Shown here in pieces: positions 1-8,350 of a stretch of 64,000 nucleotides of DNA. Every line of letters begins with the position of its first letter. Positions within the stretch are counted from its first letter, which is position 1. The translations under genes and the position numbers were made by a program. Source of the stretch: Teichococcus vastitatis (GTDB lineage: Bacteria; Pseudomonadota; Alphaproteobacteria; Acetobacterales; Acetobacteraceae); the NCBI RefSeq assembly GCF_003604215.1, contig NZ_QXGS01000010.1:59011-123010 (forward strand). The letters are read 5' to 3'. Under the pieces are notes generated by a model that was not told where the DNA came from, did not search any database, and worked only from the letters and a program-made list of their open reading frames with translations.

Positions 1-158
1 TGTGGATCGCGACACTGCGCGCGTGGGAACAGGATGACAGCGTCGACCTCGGGACCACCATGGCGGCGCTGGATCGTGCGCTGGACAAGGCGGAGCGCGT
101 CGCCCGCACCCTGCGCCTGAACGAGGATGAGCCGGCGGAGCCGATGGCGGCGCAGTGA
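1..158 (+). CDS. C-terminal end of an unidentified protein (TetR/COQ9-like tail?)
   Basis: The open frame enters from the left edge and stops at TGA 156-158, leaving about 51 residues. The tail reads WIATLRAWEQDDSV, then TMAALDRALDKAERVARTL, then a short acidic end. The pattern of a tryptophan helix, an acidic DDS turn and a final ALDRAL helix resembles the C-terminus of TetR-type regulators and of COQ9-fold proteins, but the piece is too short to decide. It ends 67 bases before a phasin gene on the same strand, so a TetR-type regulator would be plausible there; that is inference only. Confidence 0.45.
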   Translation, partial: WIATLRAWEQDDSVDLGTTMAALDRALDKAERVARTLRLNEDEPAEPMAAQ

Positions 159-225
159 TGGGCTATCGGCGGGAACGCGATGACCGCTAGACTGCCGGCG
201 CAACAACAAGCCTGGAGGATTGGCC

Positions 226-660
226 ATGTCTGACAGCCCGAAATTTCCGCCCGAGATGGATGTGATGCGCCTGCTGTCGGATTTTCGGTTCCCCGCCATG
301 CCCGACATGGAGGCGCTGGCCGCCGCCCAGCGGCGCAACTTCGAGGCGCTCTCCGCCGCCAACAAGGTGGCGCTGGAGGGTGCTCAGGCCGTGGCCCGGC
401 GGCACATGGAAATCCTGCAGCAATCCATGACCGAGATGACGGGGGCGCTCCAGAGCGCGTCCCCGTCCGCCAACCCGCAGGACCGCGCGGCCCAGCAAGC
501 CGAGCTGCTCAAGGCCAGCTACAGCCGGGCGGTGTCCAACATGCAGGAGATCGCCGACCTGATCCAGCGCTCGAATTCCGAAGCGGTGGGCCTGCTCAAC
601 CGGCGCTTTGCCGAGGCGATGGACGAGGTGAAGTCCCTGATGGCGAAGCCCGGCGGCTGA
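226..660 (+). CDS. phasin family protein
   Basis: A 144-residue phasin: an almost wholly helical, Ala/Gln/Met-rich protein expected to coat polyhydroxyalkanoate granules in the cytoplasm. Visible features are the stretch MEALAAAQRRNFEALSAANK near residues 25-45, typical of the Phasin_2 family, and a long amphipathic region up to the C-terminal MDEVKSLMAKPGG. ATG 226 is preferred to the in-frame TTG at 220 because GGAGG at 214-218 sits seven bases ahead of it. A perfect hairpin at 673-699 follows the stop. A second phasin lies at 52597-53181. Confidence 0.85.
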   Translation: MSDSPKFPPEMDVMRLLSDFRFPAMPDMEALAAAQRRNFEALSAANKVALEGAQAVARRHMEILQQSMTEMTGALQSASPSANPQDRAAQQAELLKASYSRAVSNMQEIADLIQRSNSEAVGLLNRRFAEAMDEVKSLMAKPGG

Positions 661-672
661 ACCGCTCCTGAA

Positions 673-699
673 CGGCTGCCGGCTTCAGGCCGGCAGCCG
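673..699. terminator. bidirectional hairpin between phasin and histidine kinase genes
   Basis: A perfect 11-bp stem (673-683 with 689-699) and a 5-base loop TTCAG. The stop codon of the convergent kinase gene (685-687) lies inside the loop and its last codons form one arm. There is no long T-run on either side, so it is a terminator candidate by position and stem strength only. Confidence 0.5.
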
Positions 700-2067
700 G
701 ATGCGGGCACGCAGCCCGCCGAGGGGGCTGCCTTCCAGCGCGATGTCGCCGCCATGGGCACGGGCGATATCTCGTGCGATGGCGAGGCCCAGGCCCGTGC
801 CGCCGGCCGAGAAGCTGGTGAATGGCCGGAACGCGTCTTCCCGCGCCGTGGCCGGGATGCCCGGGCCATCGTCATCCACCGTGATCAGGATCCAGCGTCC
901 GCTGCCCCGCCCGCCTTCCTCGCGCGGGGTTTCGGTGAGGCCGACGGCGATTCGGCGCGCATGGCGCCGGGCATTGTCCAGCAGGTTGCCGATGCAGCGC
1001 CGCAGCGCATCGGCACGAACCGGCAGCACCAGCGGGCCGGGCGCCTCCACCGAAACACTGGCACCGTCCCGCCGTGCCCGCGCCGCCAGATCCCGCACGA
1101 GCTCCGACAGGTCGGCCGGCTGCGCCTGCTCGATGCTTTCGCCGCGGGCAAAGGCCAGATAGGCGGCGATCATCCGCTCCATCTCGGCCACGTCCTCGGT
1201 CATCGCCGCGGCATCGTCCTCGGTGCCGGGCGGCAGCATGGCGAGACTCAGGCGCAGCCGGGTCAGCGGCGTGCGCAGGTCATGGCTGATGCCGGCCAGG
1301 ACCTCGGTGCGCTGCGTCACGAAGCGCCGGATGCGGCCCTGCATCTGGTTGAACGCCGCCGCCGCCTGTCGGACCTCGCTGGCTCCTTCCGGCTTGATAG
1401 CGCCGACCTCGCGGCCGGTGCCGAAGGCCTCGGCCGCGCTGGCCAGCCGGCGGATCGCACGCACTTGGTTCTTCATGAACAGCGCGGCGATGGCGAACAG
1501 CAGCAGCGACGAGCCGACCAGCCAGATGAAGAACAGATAAAGCGTGCCGAAGAACAGGCGCTTGCGGGGCGCTTCCACATGCAGCACGCCCTCGGCCATC
1601 TGCACCCGAATGATGACCGACCGCGGATCGCTGGCCCAGTCGGTGTCGAAGGGCAGGCGAACCCGCTCCTCCAAGGCCCGGGCGAGATCGCCTTCCAGCG
1701 GCAGGATGGGCAGCCAGCCGCTGCGCATCGACGGCGCGCCGATGGTCGCACCCGGCTCGAAGGCCATGGAAAGGTCAAAGCGCCAGGCGGCCTCACGGAA
1801 GATCCAGCCCTCCTCCCGGTCGTCGGGATGGCGGGCCAGCAGTTCCACCACCATGCCGATATCCCCGGCGACACCGCCAGCCAGGCGCCGGGATATGACG
1901 TCAAGATGGCCGCCATAGAACAATTGCAGCGCCACCCCCTGCAGGATCAGCAACGGCAGCAGGATGATCAGCAGCGCACGCCCGAGCAGGCCGCGCGGCA
2001 GCAATCCGCGAAAGGGATTGGCCAGCCGTCGCAGCAGCGGTCGCATCGGGGACGGCAGCGGCTTCAC
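685..2067 (-). CDS. EnvZ-type sensor histidine kinase
   Basis: A 460-residue inner-membrane sensor kinase. Transmembrane segments lie near residues 31-50 and 171-197, enclosing a periplasmic sensor domain of about 120 residues, followed by a HAMP region (about 198-250). The H-box is ISHDLRTPLTRLRL with phospho-acceptor His262. The ATPase domain shows the N-box NLLDNARRHA, G1 VDDDGPGIP and G2 GTGLGLAIA. Its ATG overlaps the stop of the upstream response regulator by 4 bases, so the two are translationally coupled partners. The signal sensed cannot be told from the sequence. Confidence 0.93.
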   Translation of the reverse strand: MKPLPSPMRPLLRRLANPFRGLLPRGLLGRALLIILLPLLILQGVALQLFYGGHLDVISRRLAGGVAGDIGMVVELLARHPDDREEGWIFREAAWRFDLSMAFEPGATIGAPSMRSGWLPILPLEGDLARALEERVRLPFDTDWASDPRSVIIRVQMAEGVLHVEAPRKRLFFGTLYLFFIWLVGSSLLLFAIAALFMKNQVRAIRRLASAAEAFGTGREVGAIKPEGASEVRQAAAAFNQMQGRIRRFVTQRTEVLAGISHDLRTPLTRLRLSLAMLPPGTEDDAAAMTEDVAEMERMIAAYLAFARGESIEQAQPADLSELVRDLAARARRDGASVSVEAPGPLVLPVRADALRRCIGNLLDNARRHARRIAVGLTETPREEGGRGSGRWILITVDDDGPGIPATAREDAFRPFTSFSAGGTGLGLAIARDIARAHGGDIALEGSPLGGLRARIRLPA

Positions 2068-2765
2068 GTGCCGGGCCGCAGCACGTAGCCGCGGTGACGC
2101 ACGGTCTGCAGAAACCGCGGCTCGCGCGGGTCCGGCTCGATCTTTCGGCGCAGCCGGGTGACCTGCACGTCGATGGCGCGTTCCCCGGCTTCCGGCGTGC
2201 CCAGCGCTGCGGCGATCTCTTCGCGCGTCAGCACCTCGCCGGCGCGGCGCGCCAGCGCCGTGAGCAGCGCCGCCTCGCCGCCTGTCAGGCGGTGCGTGCC
2301 ATCCTGTCCGCGAAGCTCGCCGCGCTCCGGATCGAACCAGTGCGGTCCCAGCTGCACCGGCGCCAGGGGCAGGCTGGGCGGCGTGGCGGGCGCCGCGCGC
2401 TTCAGGATGGTGCGGATGCGCAGCGCCAGCTCACGCGGGTCGAAGGGCTTGGCGAGGTAATCATCGGCGCCGTGCTCGAAACCGGCGATGCGGTCATCCG
2501 GGGCACCGGCCGCCGTCAACATCAGGATCGGCACTTCGTGACCATCGCGGCGGAGCCGCTCGGTGAGTTCCAGCCCGGATTCCCCCGGCATCATCACGTC
2601 CAGCACCAGCAGATCGAACGCCATGGAATGCAGCGCCTGGCGGGCGGCCACGGCATCCTGCGCCGCCGTGACGCGGAAGCCCTGCTCCGCCAGGAAGCGC
2701 TGCAGCAGGTTGCGCAGGCGGGCATCATCGTCGACCACCAGCAGATGCGGCTCGGCACCGGTCAT
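2064..2765 (-). CDS. OmpR-family response regulator (PetR-like)
   Basis: A 233-residue two-domain regulator. The receiver domain has an acidic pocket VVDDD, phospho-acceptor Asp56 in LLVLDVMMPG and Lys106 in YLAKPFDP. The C-terminal half is a winged helix with VTRLRRKIEPDP and RHRGYVL. ATG 2765 is chosen over GTG 2777 because the GTG overlaps the strong AGGAGG site that should serve the ATG. It follows the MarR gene by 16 bases and overlaps the kinase gene. The MarR-OmpR pair resembles PetP-PetR of Rhodobacter, known from upstream of petABC, but petABC is not here. Confidence 0.92.
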   Translation of the reverse strand: MTGAEPHLLVVDDDARLRNLLQRFLAEQGFRVTAAQDAVAARQALHSMAFDLLVLDVMMPGESGLELTERLRRDGHEVPILMLTAAGAPDDRIAGFEHGADDYLAKPFDPRELALRIRTILKRAAPATPPSLPLAPVQLGPHWFDPERGELRGQDGTHRLTGGEAALLTALARRAGEVLTREEIAAALGTPEAGERAIDVQVTRLRRKIEPDPREPRFLQTVRHRGYVLRPGT

Positions 2766-2781
2766 GGCAGCACTCACCTCC

Positions 2782-3357
2782 TCAGGCGGCGCTGCGCGGG
2801 TTGGTGCGCGGCGCCCGGTCGAGCTGGGCCCGCGCTTCCGGCCCCATCAATCCGCGCATCACGCGGCGAAAGCCGTCCACCGCCGCCGGCCCCGCCTCGC
2901 GATAGGCGCGCATCACCCATTCGCGCTGACGCTCGAACAGCCGGCGCTCCAGCGCCTCGCCCTTCTCGGTGAGCGACAGCAGGCGCTGGCGGCGATCGGC
3001 GCGACCCGGCGCCTGATTCACGTAGCCTTCCTCGACCAACGGGTTCAGGACCCGCCCGAGCGACTGCTTGGTGATGCCGAGGATGGCCAGAAGGTCGCCC
3101 ACCGTGATGCCGGGGCGGCGGCCGACGAAATGCAGCACGCGGTGATGCGCCCGTCCCATGCCCAGTTCCTCCAGCAACGCGTCGGCCCCGGCGGTGAAGT
3201 CGCGATAGCCGAAGAACAGCAGGTCCTGCGCCAGCCGCAGTTCCTCTTCCCGGAGAAACAGCAGCTGCCGGCCGGCTGCAACAGGTCGCGCTTCGGCCGC
3301 TGGCTTGGTGTCGCTTGTGTCTGGCATCCCTGGCGTGCTTCCCGCGTCGCTAATCAT
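2782..3357 (-). CDS. MarR-family transcriptional regulator (PetP-like)
   Basis: A 191-residue MarR regulator and first gene of the operon. The winged helix covers about residues 60-130, with the recognition region ITVGDLLAILGITKQSLGRV and the wing PGRADRRQRLLSLTEKG. An N-terminal extension of about 25 residues is unlike the core family. The start is uncertain: ATG 3357 gives the full length, while ATG 3327 (MPDTSD) has a moderate GGGAAG site ahead. Its position ahead of an OmpR/EnvZ pair suggests it tunes the same response. Confidence 0.88.
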   Translation of the reverse strand: MISDAGSTPGMPDTSDTKPAAEARPVAAGRQLLFLREEELRLAQDLLFFGYRDFTAGADALLEELGMGRAHHRVLHFVGRRPGITVGDLLAILGITKQSLGRVLNPLVEEGYVNQAPGRADRRQRLLSLTEKGEALERRLFERQREWVMRAYREAGPAAVDGFRRVMRGLMGPEARAQLDRAPRTNPRSAA

Positions 3358-3756
3358 GTTTGGCGAGGTTTCTGAAGGATTTGCAATGGCCGCGCCGGCA
3401 CTCTTTCGTCAATGTCCGCCAAGCGGAGATCGCCGCCAACGCAAAAAGGACCCATAGGCGTCCTTGCCCGGCGTGAATGCGCCGGCCGGCAAGGCTGGCG
3501 AAGTCGGCACGCCAGGCTTGCCACCCTGGGGCTCGCTTTCGACGCCTTCTTGCGGTTGCCGGCAAACCTGTCCGGTTCCCGGCGCCGGCCGTCCTTGCGC
3601 CGGCCGGACCGGACCCCGATGGTCCGCGGCGGTTCTCCGGGTCTGCCGGGTTGCAGCATCATGAAGAACCGGGCGTGCCCGGAGCGGTTTCGCAAGCCAC
3701 CCCTTCCCTCCGCCGCCGGAAGGCGGCAAACCGATGCCGCACCGGGGGAGAGGTCG
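3358..3756. other. intergenic region, divergent promoters
   Basis: About 400 bases between the divergent MarR and glycerate kinase genes. I see no gene here. The 9-mer CGCCGGCCG occurs three times (starting near 3480, 3583 and 3599), two of them 16 bases apart, which could be operator-like or simply GC-rich drift. No clear -35/-10 pair stands out. Confidence 0.5.
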
Positions 3757-5043
3757 ATGAACTGGAACAACACCACGGCGCGCGCCGCCCTGCGGCGCTG
3801 CTTCGATGCGGCGGTCCGGGCGGCTGATCCGCGCAGCGTGCTGGCCGGTTATCTCCCGTTGCCGCCCAAGGGCCGCGTCGTGGTGGTGGGCGCCGGCAAA
3901 TCGGCCGCCGTGATGGCCGCCGCCGTGGAAGAAGCCTGGCCGGATCAGCCGCTCTCGGGACTGGTGATCACCCGCTACGGCCATGCCGTGCCGACCCGAC
4001 GCATCGAGGTGGTGGAGGCCTCTCACCCGGTTCCCGACGCCGCCGGCGAGGCGGCCGCGCGGCGCGTGTTGAAGGCGGTTCAGGATCTGACGGCGGATGA
4101 CCTGGTCCTGGCGCTGATCTCGGGCGGCGGCTCAGCGCTGATGGCGCTGGCGGCCGAGGGGCTGACGCTCGACCATAAGCAGGCGGTGAACCGCGCCCTG
4201 CTGGCGTCCGGCGCCACCATCCAGGAGATGAACTGCGTCCGCCGGCACCTGTCGGCCATCAAGGGCGGCCGGCTGGCGGCGGCGGCGCACCCGGCCCGGG
4301 TGGTCACCCTCGCCATCTCGGACGTGCCCGGCGACGACCCGGCGGTGATCGCGTCCGGCCCCACCGTGCCTGACCCTTCAAGCTTTGCCGAGGCCCGCGC
4401 CATCGTGGCGCATTACGGCATCGAGCTGCCGCCGCCGGTGGCTGCGCATCTGAGCGCCGCCGCGGAGGAAACGCCGAAGCCCGGCGACCCGCGCCTCGCC
4501 GGTGCCGCGTTCCACCTGATCGCCACGCCCCAGATGGCGCTGGAGGCCGCGGCGCGCGAAGCCGTAGCGCTCGGCCTCAATCCCGTGCTGCTGGGCGATG
4601 CGCTGGAAGGCGAAGCCCGCATCCTCGGCACCGTGCTGGCCGGCGTGGCACGCAGCGTGCGCACGCATGGCCATCCGGCGCCGGCGCCGGCCCTGCTGCT
4701 GTCGGGCGGCGAAACCACCGTGACGATCCGCCCCGGCACGCCGGAAGGCGGGCGCGGCGGCCGCAACTCCGAAAGCCTGCTGGGGTTCGTGCTGGCGGCA
4801 GCGGGGTTGGAGGATTGCTGGGCCCTGATGGCCGATACCGACGGCATCGACGGATCCGAAAGCAATGCGGGCGCGGTTGCCGGGCCGGACACGCTGCGGC
4901 GCGCCGCCGCGGCGGGCCTGGATGCGCGGGCGCTGCTCGCCGCCCATAACAGCCACGCCTTGTTCGACCGGCTGGATGACACCATCGTCACGGGACCGAC
5001 CCTGACCAATGTGAACGATTTCCGCGCCATCCTGATCGCCTGA
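3757..5043 (+). CDS. glycerate 2-kinase (MOFRL family)
   Basis: A 428-residue enzyme phosphorylating D-glycerate to 2-phosphoglycerate; older annotations call the family hydroxypyruvate reductase TtuD. Motifs are GAGKSAAVMA (residues 45-54), ISGGGSALMAL, SDVPGDDPAVIASGPT and, in the C-terminal MOFRL domain, LLSGGETTVT, GGRGGRNSE and DTDGIDG. ATG 3757 is chosen because GGGGGAGAGG lies just ahead and family similarity begins there; the frame stays open further upstream but that part is GC-rich and unconserved in character. Pyruvate kinase follows, so both serve the 2-phosphoglycerate/PEP node. Confidence 0.93.
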   Translation: MNWNNTTARAALRRCFDAAVRAADPRSVLAGYLPLPPKGRVVVVGAGKSAAVMAAAVEEAWPDQPLSGLVITRYGHAVPTRRIEVVEASHPVPDAAGEAAARRVLKAVQDLTADDLVLALISGGGSALMALAAEGLTLDHKQAVNRALLASGATIQEMNCVRRHLSAIKGGRLAAAAHPARVVTLAISDVPGDDPAVIASGPTVPDPSSFAEARAIVAHYGIELPPPVAAHLSAAAEETPKPGDPRLAGAAFHLIATPQMALEAAAREAVALGLNPVLLGDALEGEARILGTVLAGVARSVRTHGHPAPAPALLLSGGETTVTIRPGTPEGGRGGRNSESLLGFVLAAAGLEDCWALMADTDGIDGSESNAGAVAGPDTLRRAAAAGLDARALLAAHNSHALFDRLDDTIVTGPTLTNVNDFRAILIA

Positions 5044-5103
5044 GGCGATTGCTCCCCGTTCCGCCAGCCCCGCGCGTCCCGCGTGAGACAAAAGGATATC
5101 GCC

Positions 5104-6537
5104 TTGCCGCCGCGTCTTCCCATCCGCCGCCGCCGCCGCACCAAGATCGTCGCGACCCTGGGTCCGGCCTCCTCCACGCCGGAGGTGATCGAGCGCCTGT
5201 ATCGCGGCGGCGCCGACGTGTTCCGCCTGAACTTCAGCCATGGCAGCCATGAGGACCACGCCGCGCGCATCCTGATGATCCGCGCGCTGGAAAAGAAGGT
5301 CGGCCGGCCGATCGGGATCCTGGCGGATGTGCAGGGGCCGAAGCTGCGGGTCGGGCGCTTCCAGGGCGGCCGGGTGCAGTTGCAGACCGGCCAGCGCTTC
5401 CGCCTCGACATGAGCGCCACGCCGGGCGACGTGCGACGGGTGCAACTGCCTCACCCCGAGATCATGGAGGCGGCCCGCATCGGCACCACGCTGTTGCTGG
5501 ACGATGGCAAGCTGCGCCTGCGCGTGGTTCACAAGCGTGACGACCATCTGGAAACCGAGATCCTGGTGGGTGGCGCATTGTCCGACCGCAAGGGCGTCAA
5601 CGTTCCCGATGTGGCGCTGCCGATCCCGGCGCTGACCGCCAAGGACCGTGCCGACCTCGATTTCGTGCTGCCGCTCGGCATCGAATATATCGGCCTGAGC
5701 TTCGTGCAGCGGCCCGAGGATGTGGCGGAAACCAAGGCGATCGCCGATGGCCGCGCCTGGGTCATGGTGAAGATGGAGAAGCCGCAGGCAGTGGAGAACC
5801 TGGAAGGCATCCTCGACCTCGCCGATTGCGTCATGGTGGCACGCGGCGACCTCGGCGTGGAATGCCCGCCCGAGGAGGTGCCGCTGATCCAGAAGCGCAT
5901 CGTGCGCGAGGCGCGCGCCCGCGGCCTCCCGGTGGTGGTCGCCACGCAGATGCTGGAATCCATGATCTCCGCCCCCGCGCCGACCCGCGCCGAGGCATCG
6001 GACGTCGCGACGGCGGTGTTCGACGGGGCGGATGCGGTGATGCTCTCCGCCGAGAGCGCCGCCGGCCAGTTCCCGTTCGAGGCGGTGAACATGATGGACC
6101 GCATCCTGGCCCGGGTGGAACAGGACACCGGCTGGCGGCAGATTACCGATGCCGCGCGCCCGGCGCCGGAGAAGAACTCGGCCGGCGCCATCGCCGCCGC
6201 AGCGCGGCAGGTGGCCGAGACCATTGATGCGGAGGTGATCGCCACCTTCACCGCCACCGGCTCCACGACGCTGCGCGTGGCGCGGGAACGTCCCGGCAGT
6301 CCGATTCTGGGCCTGACCTCCAGCGAAAGCACGGCTCGGCGGATGGCGGTGGTCTGGGGCGTGCATCCCCTGCCCTCGGCCGAGCCGCACTCGATGACTG
6401 ACATGGTGGCCAAGGCGGTGCGCGCGGCACAGACGGAAGGCTTCGCCCAGTCCGGCGACGAGGTGGTGGTCACGGCCGGCGTGCCCTTCGGCACGCCGGG
6501 TACCACCAACGCGTTGCGCGTCGCGGTGGTCAAGTAG
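5104..6537 (+). CDS. pyk: pyruvate kinase
   Basis: A 477-residue glycolytic enzyme converting PEP and ADP to pyruvate and ATP. Diagnostic stretches are TKIVATLGPAS, VFRLNFSHGSH, ILADVQGPKLRVG, MVKMEKPQAVENLEGI (catalytic Lys), MVARGDLGVE and VVVATQMLESM. The C-terminal allosteric domain is present and complete. TTG 5104 is preferred because AAGGA at 5092-5096 stands seven bases ahead; the in-frame GTG 5083 has no ribosome site. It lies 60 bases after glycerate kinase on the same strand and is probably co-transcribed. Confidence 0.95.
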   Translation: MPPRLPIRRRRRTKIVATLGPASSTPEVIERLYRGGADVFRLNFSHGSHEDHAARILMIRALEKKVGRPIGILADVQGPKLRVGRFQGGRVQLQTGQRFRLDMSATPGDVRRVQLPHPEIMEAARIGTTLLLDDGKLRLRVVHKRDDHLETEILVGGALSDRKGVNVPDVALPIPALTAKDRADLDFVLPLGIEYIGLSFVQRPEDVAETKAIADGRAWVMVKMEKPQAVENLEGILDLADCVMVARGDLGVECPPEEVPLIQKRIVREARARGLPVVVATQMLESMISAPAPTRAEASDVATAVFDGADAVMLSAESAAGQFPFEAVNMMDRILARVEQDTGWRQITDAARPAPEKNSAGAIAAAARQVAETIDAEVIATFTATGSTTLRVARERPGSPILGLTSSESTARRMAVVWGVHPLPSAEPHSMTDMVAKAVRAAQTEGFAQSGDEVVVTAGVPFGTPGTTNALRVAVVK

Positions 6538-6628
6538 CCGTGGCGAACTGGCCGGGGGAGGTCCTCCTCCGCCCCCGTCGCAGCGTAAGGCGGAAGCCTG
6601 GCCTGAGACCCCGGCTATACCCCCTGGA

Positions 6629-7210
6629 CTAGATTCCCTGTCCACGCGCGGCCGTGCGCAGGCGCCGCAGCCGCTCCTGCGCTCCAGCCATGCGCGGGTG
6701 CAGCGTGACTGCCTCCTGCATGGAGCGCAGCGCGCCTTCAGCGTCTCCCATCTGTTCCTGCAGCGCCGACAGCGTCGCCAGGGCGCCAAAATGCCGGGGC
6801 TCCAGCACCAGGGTCTGCCGGAGGTCGCGCAAGGCTGCCTGGTAGTCGCCCGCCGCGATCAGCGCCTGGGCCCGCATCAGCCAGGCTTCGGCATAGTCGG
6901 GCTGCAGGGTCAGCGCGGCATCGAAATCCTCCACCGCATCGGCGGCCGCCTCGGCGCCGAGGTTGCGCTGGCCGCGCCCCAGCAGCAGCGTCACGGCGGG
7001 TGAGGCGGCCTGAGCCCATAATCCCCGGATCCGCGCCTCCAGCGCCGCGGCGGCGGTGTCATCCGGCGCAGCCGGCAAGGCATCCAGAAGCCGCTTCAAC
7101 TCGCCCTTGCGGGCTTCGGCCGAAGCCGGTGGCGGCTGCTGTGCCCGCGCCGCTGGGAGACCGGCCGGCAGCAGGGCGGTGAGCAGGAACATCATCGGGA
7201 TGGCGCGCAT
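6629..7210 (-). CDS. secreted/periplasmic TPR-repeat protein
   Basis: A 193-residue protein with a cleavable signal peptide (MMFLLTALLPAGLPAARAQ, residues 6-24) and about three tetratricopeptide repeats, seen in AVEDFDAALTLQPDYAEAW, YQAALRDLRQTLVLEPRHF and AEGALRSMQEAVTLHPRMA. Such proteins usually scaffold protein contacts. ATG 7210 is chosen because it places the signal peptide at the N-terminus. No function can be assigned. It is convergent with pyk and divergent from the osmoprotectant importer. Confidence 0.8.
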   Translation of the reverse strand: MRAIPMMFLLTALLPAGLPAARAQQPPPASAEARKGELKRLLDALPAAPDDTAAAALEARIRGLWAQAASPAVTLLLGRGQRNLGAEAAADAVEDFDAALTLQPDYAEAWLMRAQALIAAGDYQAALRDLRQTLVLEPRHFGALATLSALQEQMGDAEGALRSMQEAVTLHPRMAGAQERLRRLRTAARGQGI

Positions 7211-7411
7211 GATGCAAAAGTCGGCATCCCGGCCGCACCGTGCAAGCGGAATCCCGGCTTGGCAAGCCGGGGCGGCGCGGCCAGTCTGCTGGCTCATGAT
7301 CCGCCGCGGATTTCTTCAGCCGCGCCTGACACCGCACGCAAGCTGGTACGTTGCCGAGGAACGTCGCGCTGCCGCTGTGGCCATCCCGTCAACCGCCTCG
7401 GAGGACCATCC

Positions 7412-8350
7412 ATGTCCCGCTTTCATCGTCGTGCCGTGCTGGCTGCGCCGTTCGCCGGCCTGGCCGCTCCGCTGATCGGCTCTCTTCCCGCCCGGGGACA
7501 GGGCCAGCCCGTGGTGATCGGCTCAAAGCTCGACACCGAGGGAGCGTTGCTGGGCGAAATGATGGCGCAGCTTCTGGAAGCCCGGAAGGTGCCGGTGCAG
7601 CGCCGCCTGCAACTCGGCCCGACGCGGATCGTGCGCCAGGCGTTGCTGTCCGGGGAGATCGACCTGTATCCCGAATACACCGGAAACGGTGCCTTCTTCT
7701 TCCAGATGGAAGCCGACCCGGCCTGGCATGATGCGGCCCAGGCGGCCGCCAAGGTCCGCGCGCTGGACGCCGAGCGCAACAAGCTGGTCTGGCTGGAGCC
7801 GGCGGCGGCCAACAACACCTGGGCCATCGCCATCCGCCGCGACCTGGCCCGGAGCGGCGGCCTCGCGACCCTGGCGGATCTGCCCGCGCACCTCGCCCGC
7901 AACGGCGCGTTCAAGCTGGCCGCCTCGGCCGAGTTCGTGGAAAGCCCCGCCGCCTTGCCCGCCTTCCAGAAGGCCTACGGCTTCACCCTGCCGGCGGAGC
8001 GTCTGCTGGTGCTTTCGGGCGGCGACACAGCGGTGACCATGCGGGCCGCGGCCGAGCAGCTGAATGGCGTCAATGCCGCCATGGTCTACGGCACCGATGG
8101 CGCCATCGCCGCGTTGGACCTGCAGGTGTTGGGCGATCCCAAGGGCGCGCAGATCGTGTACCAGCCGGCACCGGTGGTGCGGCAGGCGGTGGCGGAGCGG
8201 CTGCCGCAGCTGGGCGACTGGATGCGGCCCTTGTTCGCGTCGCTGTCGCTGGAAACGCTGCAGACCCTGAACGCCCGCATCGTCGTGGAAGGCCAGCCGG
8301 CGCAACAGGTGGCAGCCGCCCATCTGCGCGGCCTCGGCGCGCCGGGCTGA
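7412..8350 (+). CDS. osmoprotectant/glycine-betaine type ABC substrate-binding protein (OsmF/YehZ-like)
   Basis: A 312-residue periplasmic binding protein of the OpuAC/YehZ fold. The N-terminus SRFHRRAVLAAPFAGLAAP is a twin-arginine-like leader ending at ARGQG. The mature part has VVIGSKLDTEGALLGEM, then LLSGEIDLYPEYTGNGAFFF, the family signature for quaternary-amine binders. ATG 7412 has GGAGGA six bases ahead. Its stop overlaps the next start (ATGA), the first of four tightly coupled genes. The true ligand (betaine, choline or another compound) is unknown. Confidence 0.9.
   Translation: MSRFHRRAVLAAPFAGLAAPLIGSLPARGQGQPVVIGSKLDTEGALLGEMMAQLLEARKVPVQRRLQLGPTRIVRQALLSGEIDLYPEYTGNGAFFFQMEADPAWHDAAQAAAKVRALDAERNKLVWLEPAAANNTWAIAIRRDLARSGGLATLADLPAHLARNGAFKLAASAEFVESPAALPAFQKAYGFTLPAERLLVLSGGDTAVTMRAAAEQLNGVNAAMVYGTDGAIAALDLQVLGDPKGAQIVYQPAPVVRQAVAERLPQLGDWMRPLFASLSLETLQTLNARIVVEGQPAQQVAAAHLRGLGAPG

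Noticed and set aside
4378-6789. Very long minus-strand frame (about 800 codons) opposite glycerate kinase and pyk
   Set aside because: His/Gly/Arg-rich shadow of two certain genes, typical of GC-rich codon bias; no domain.
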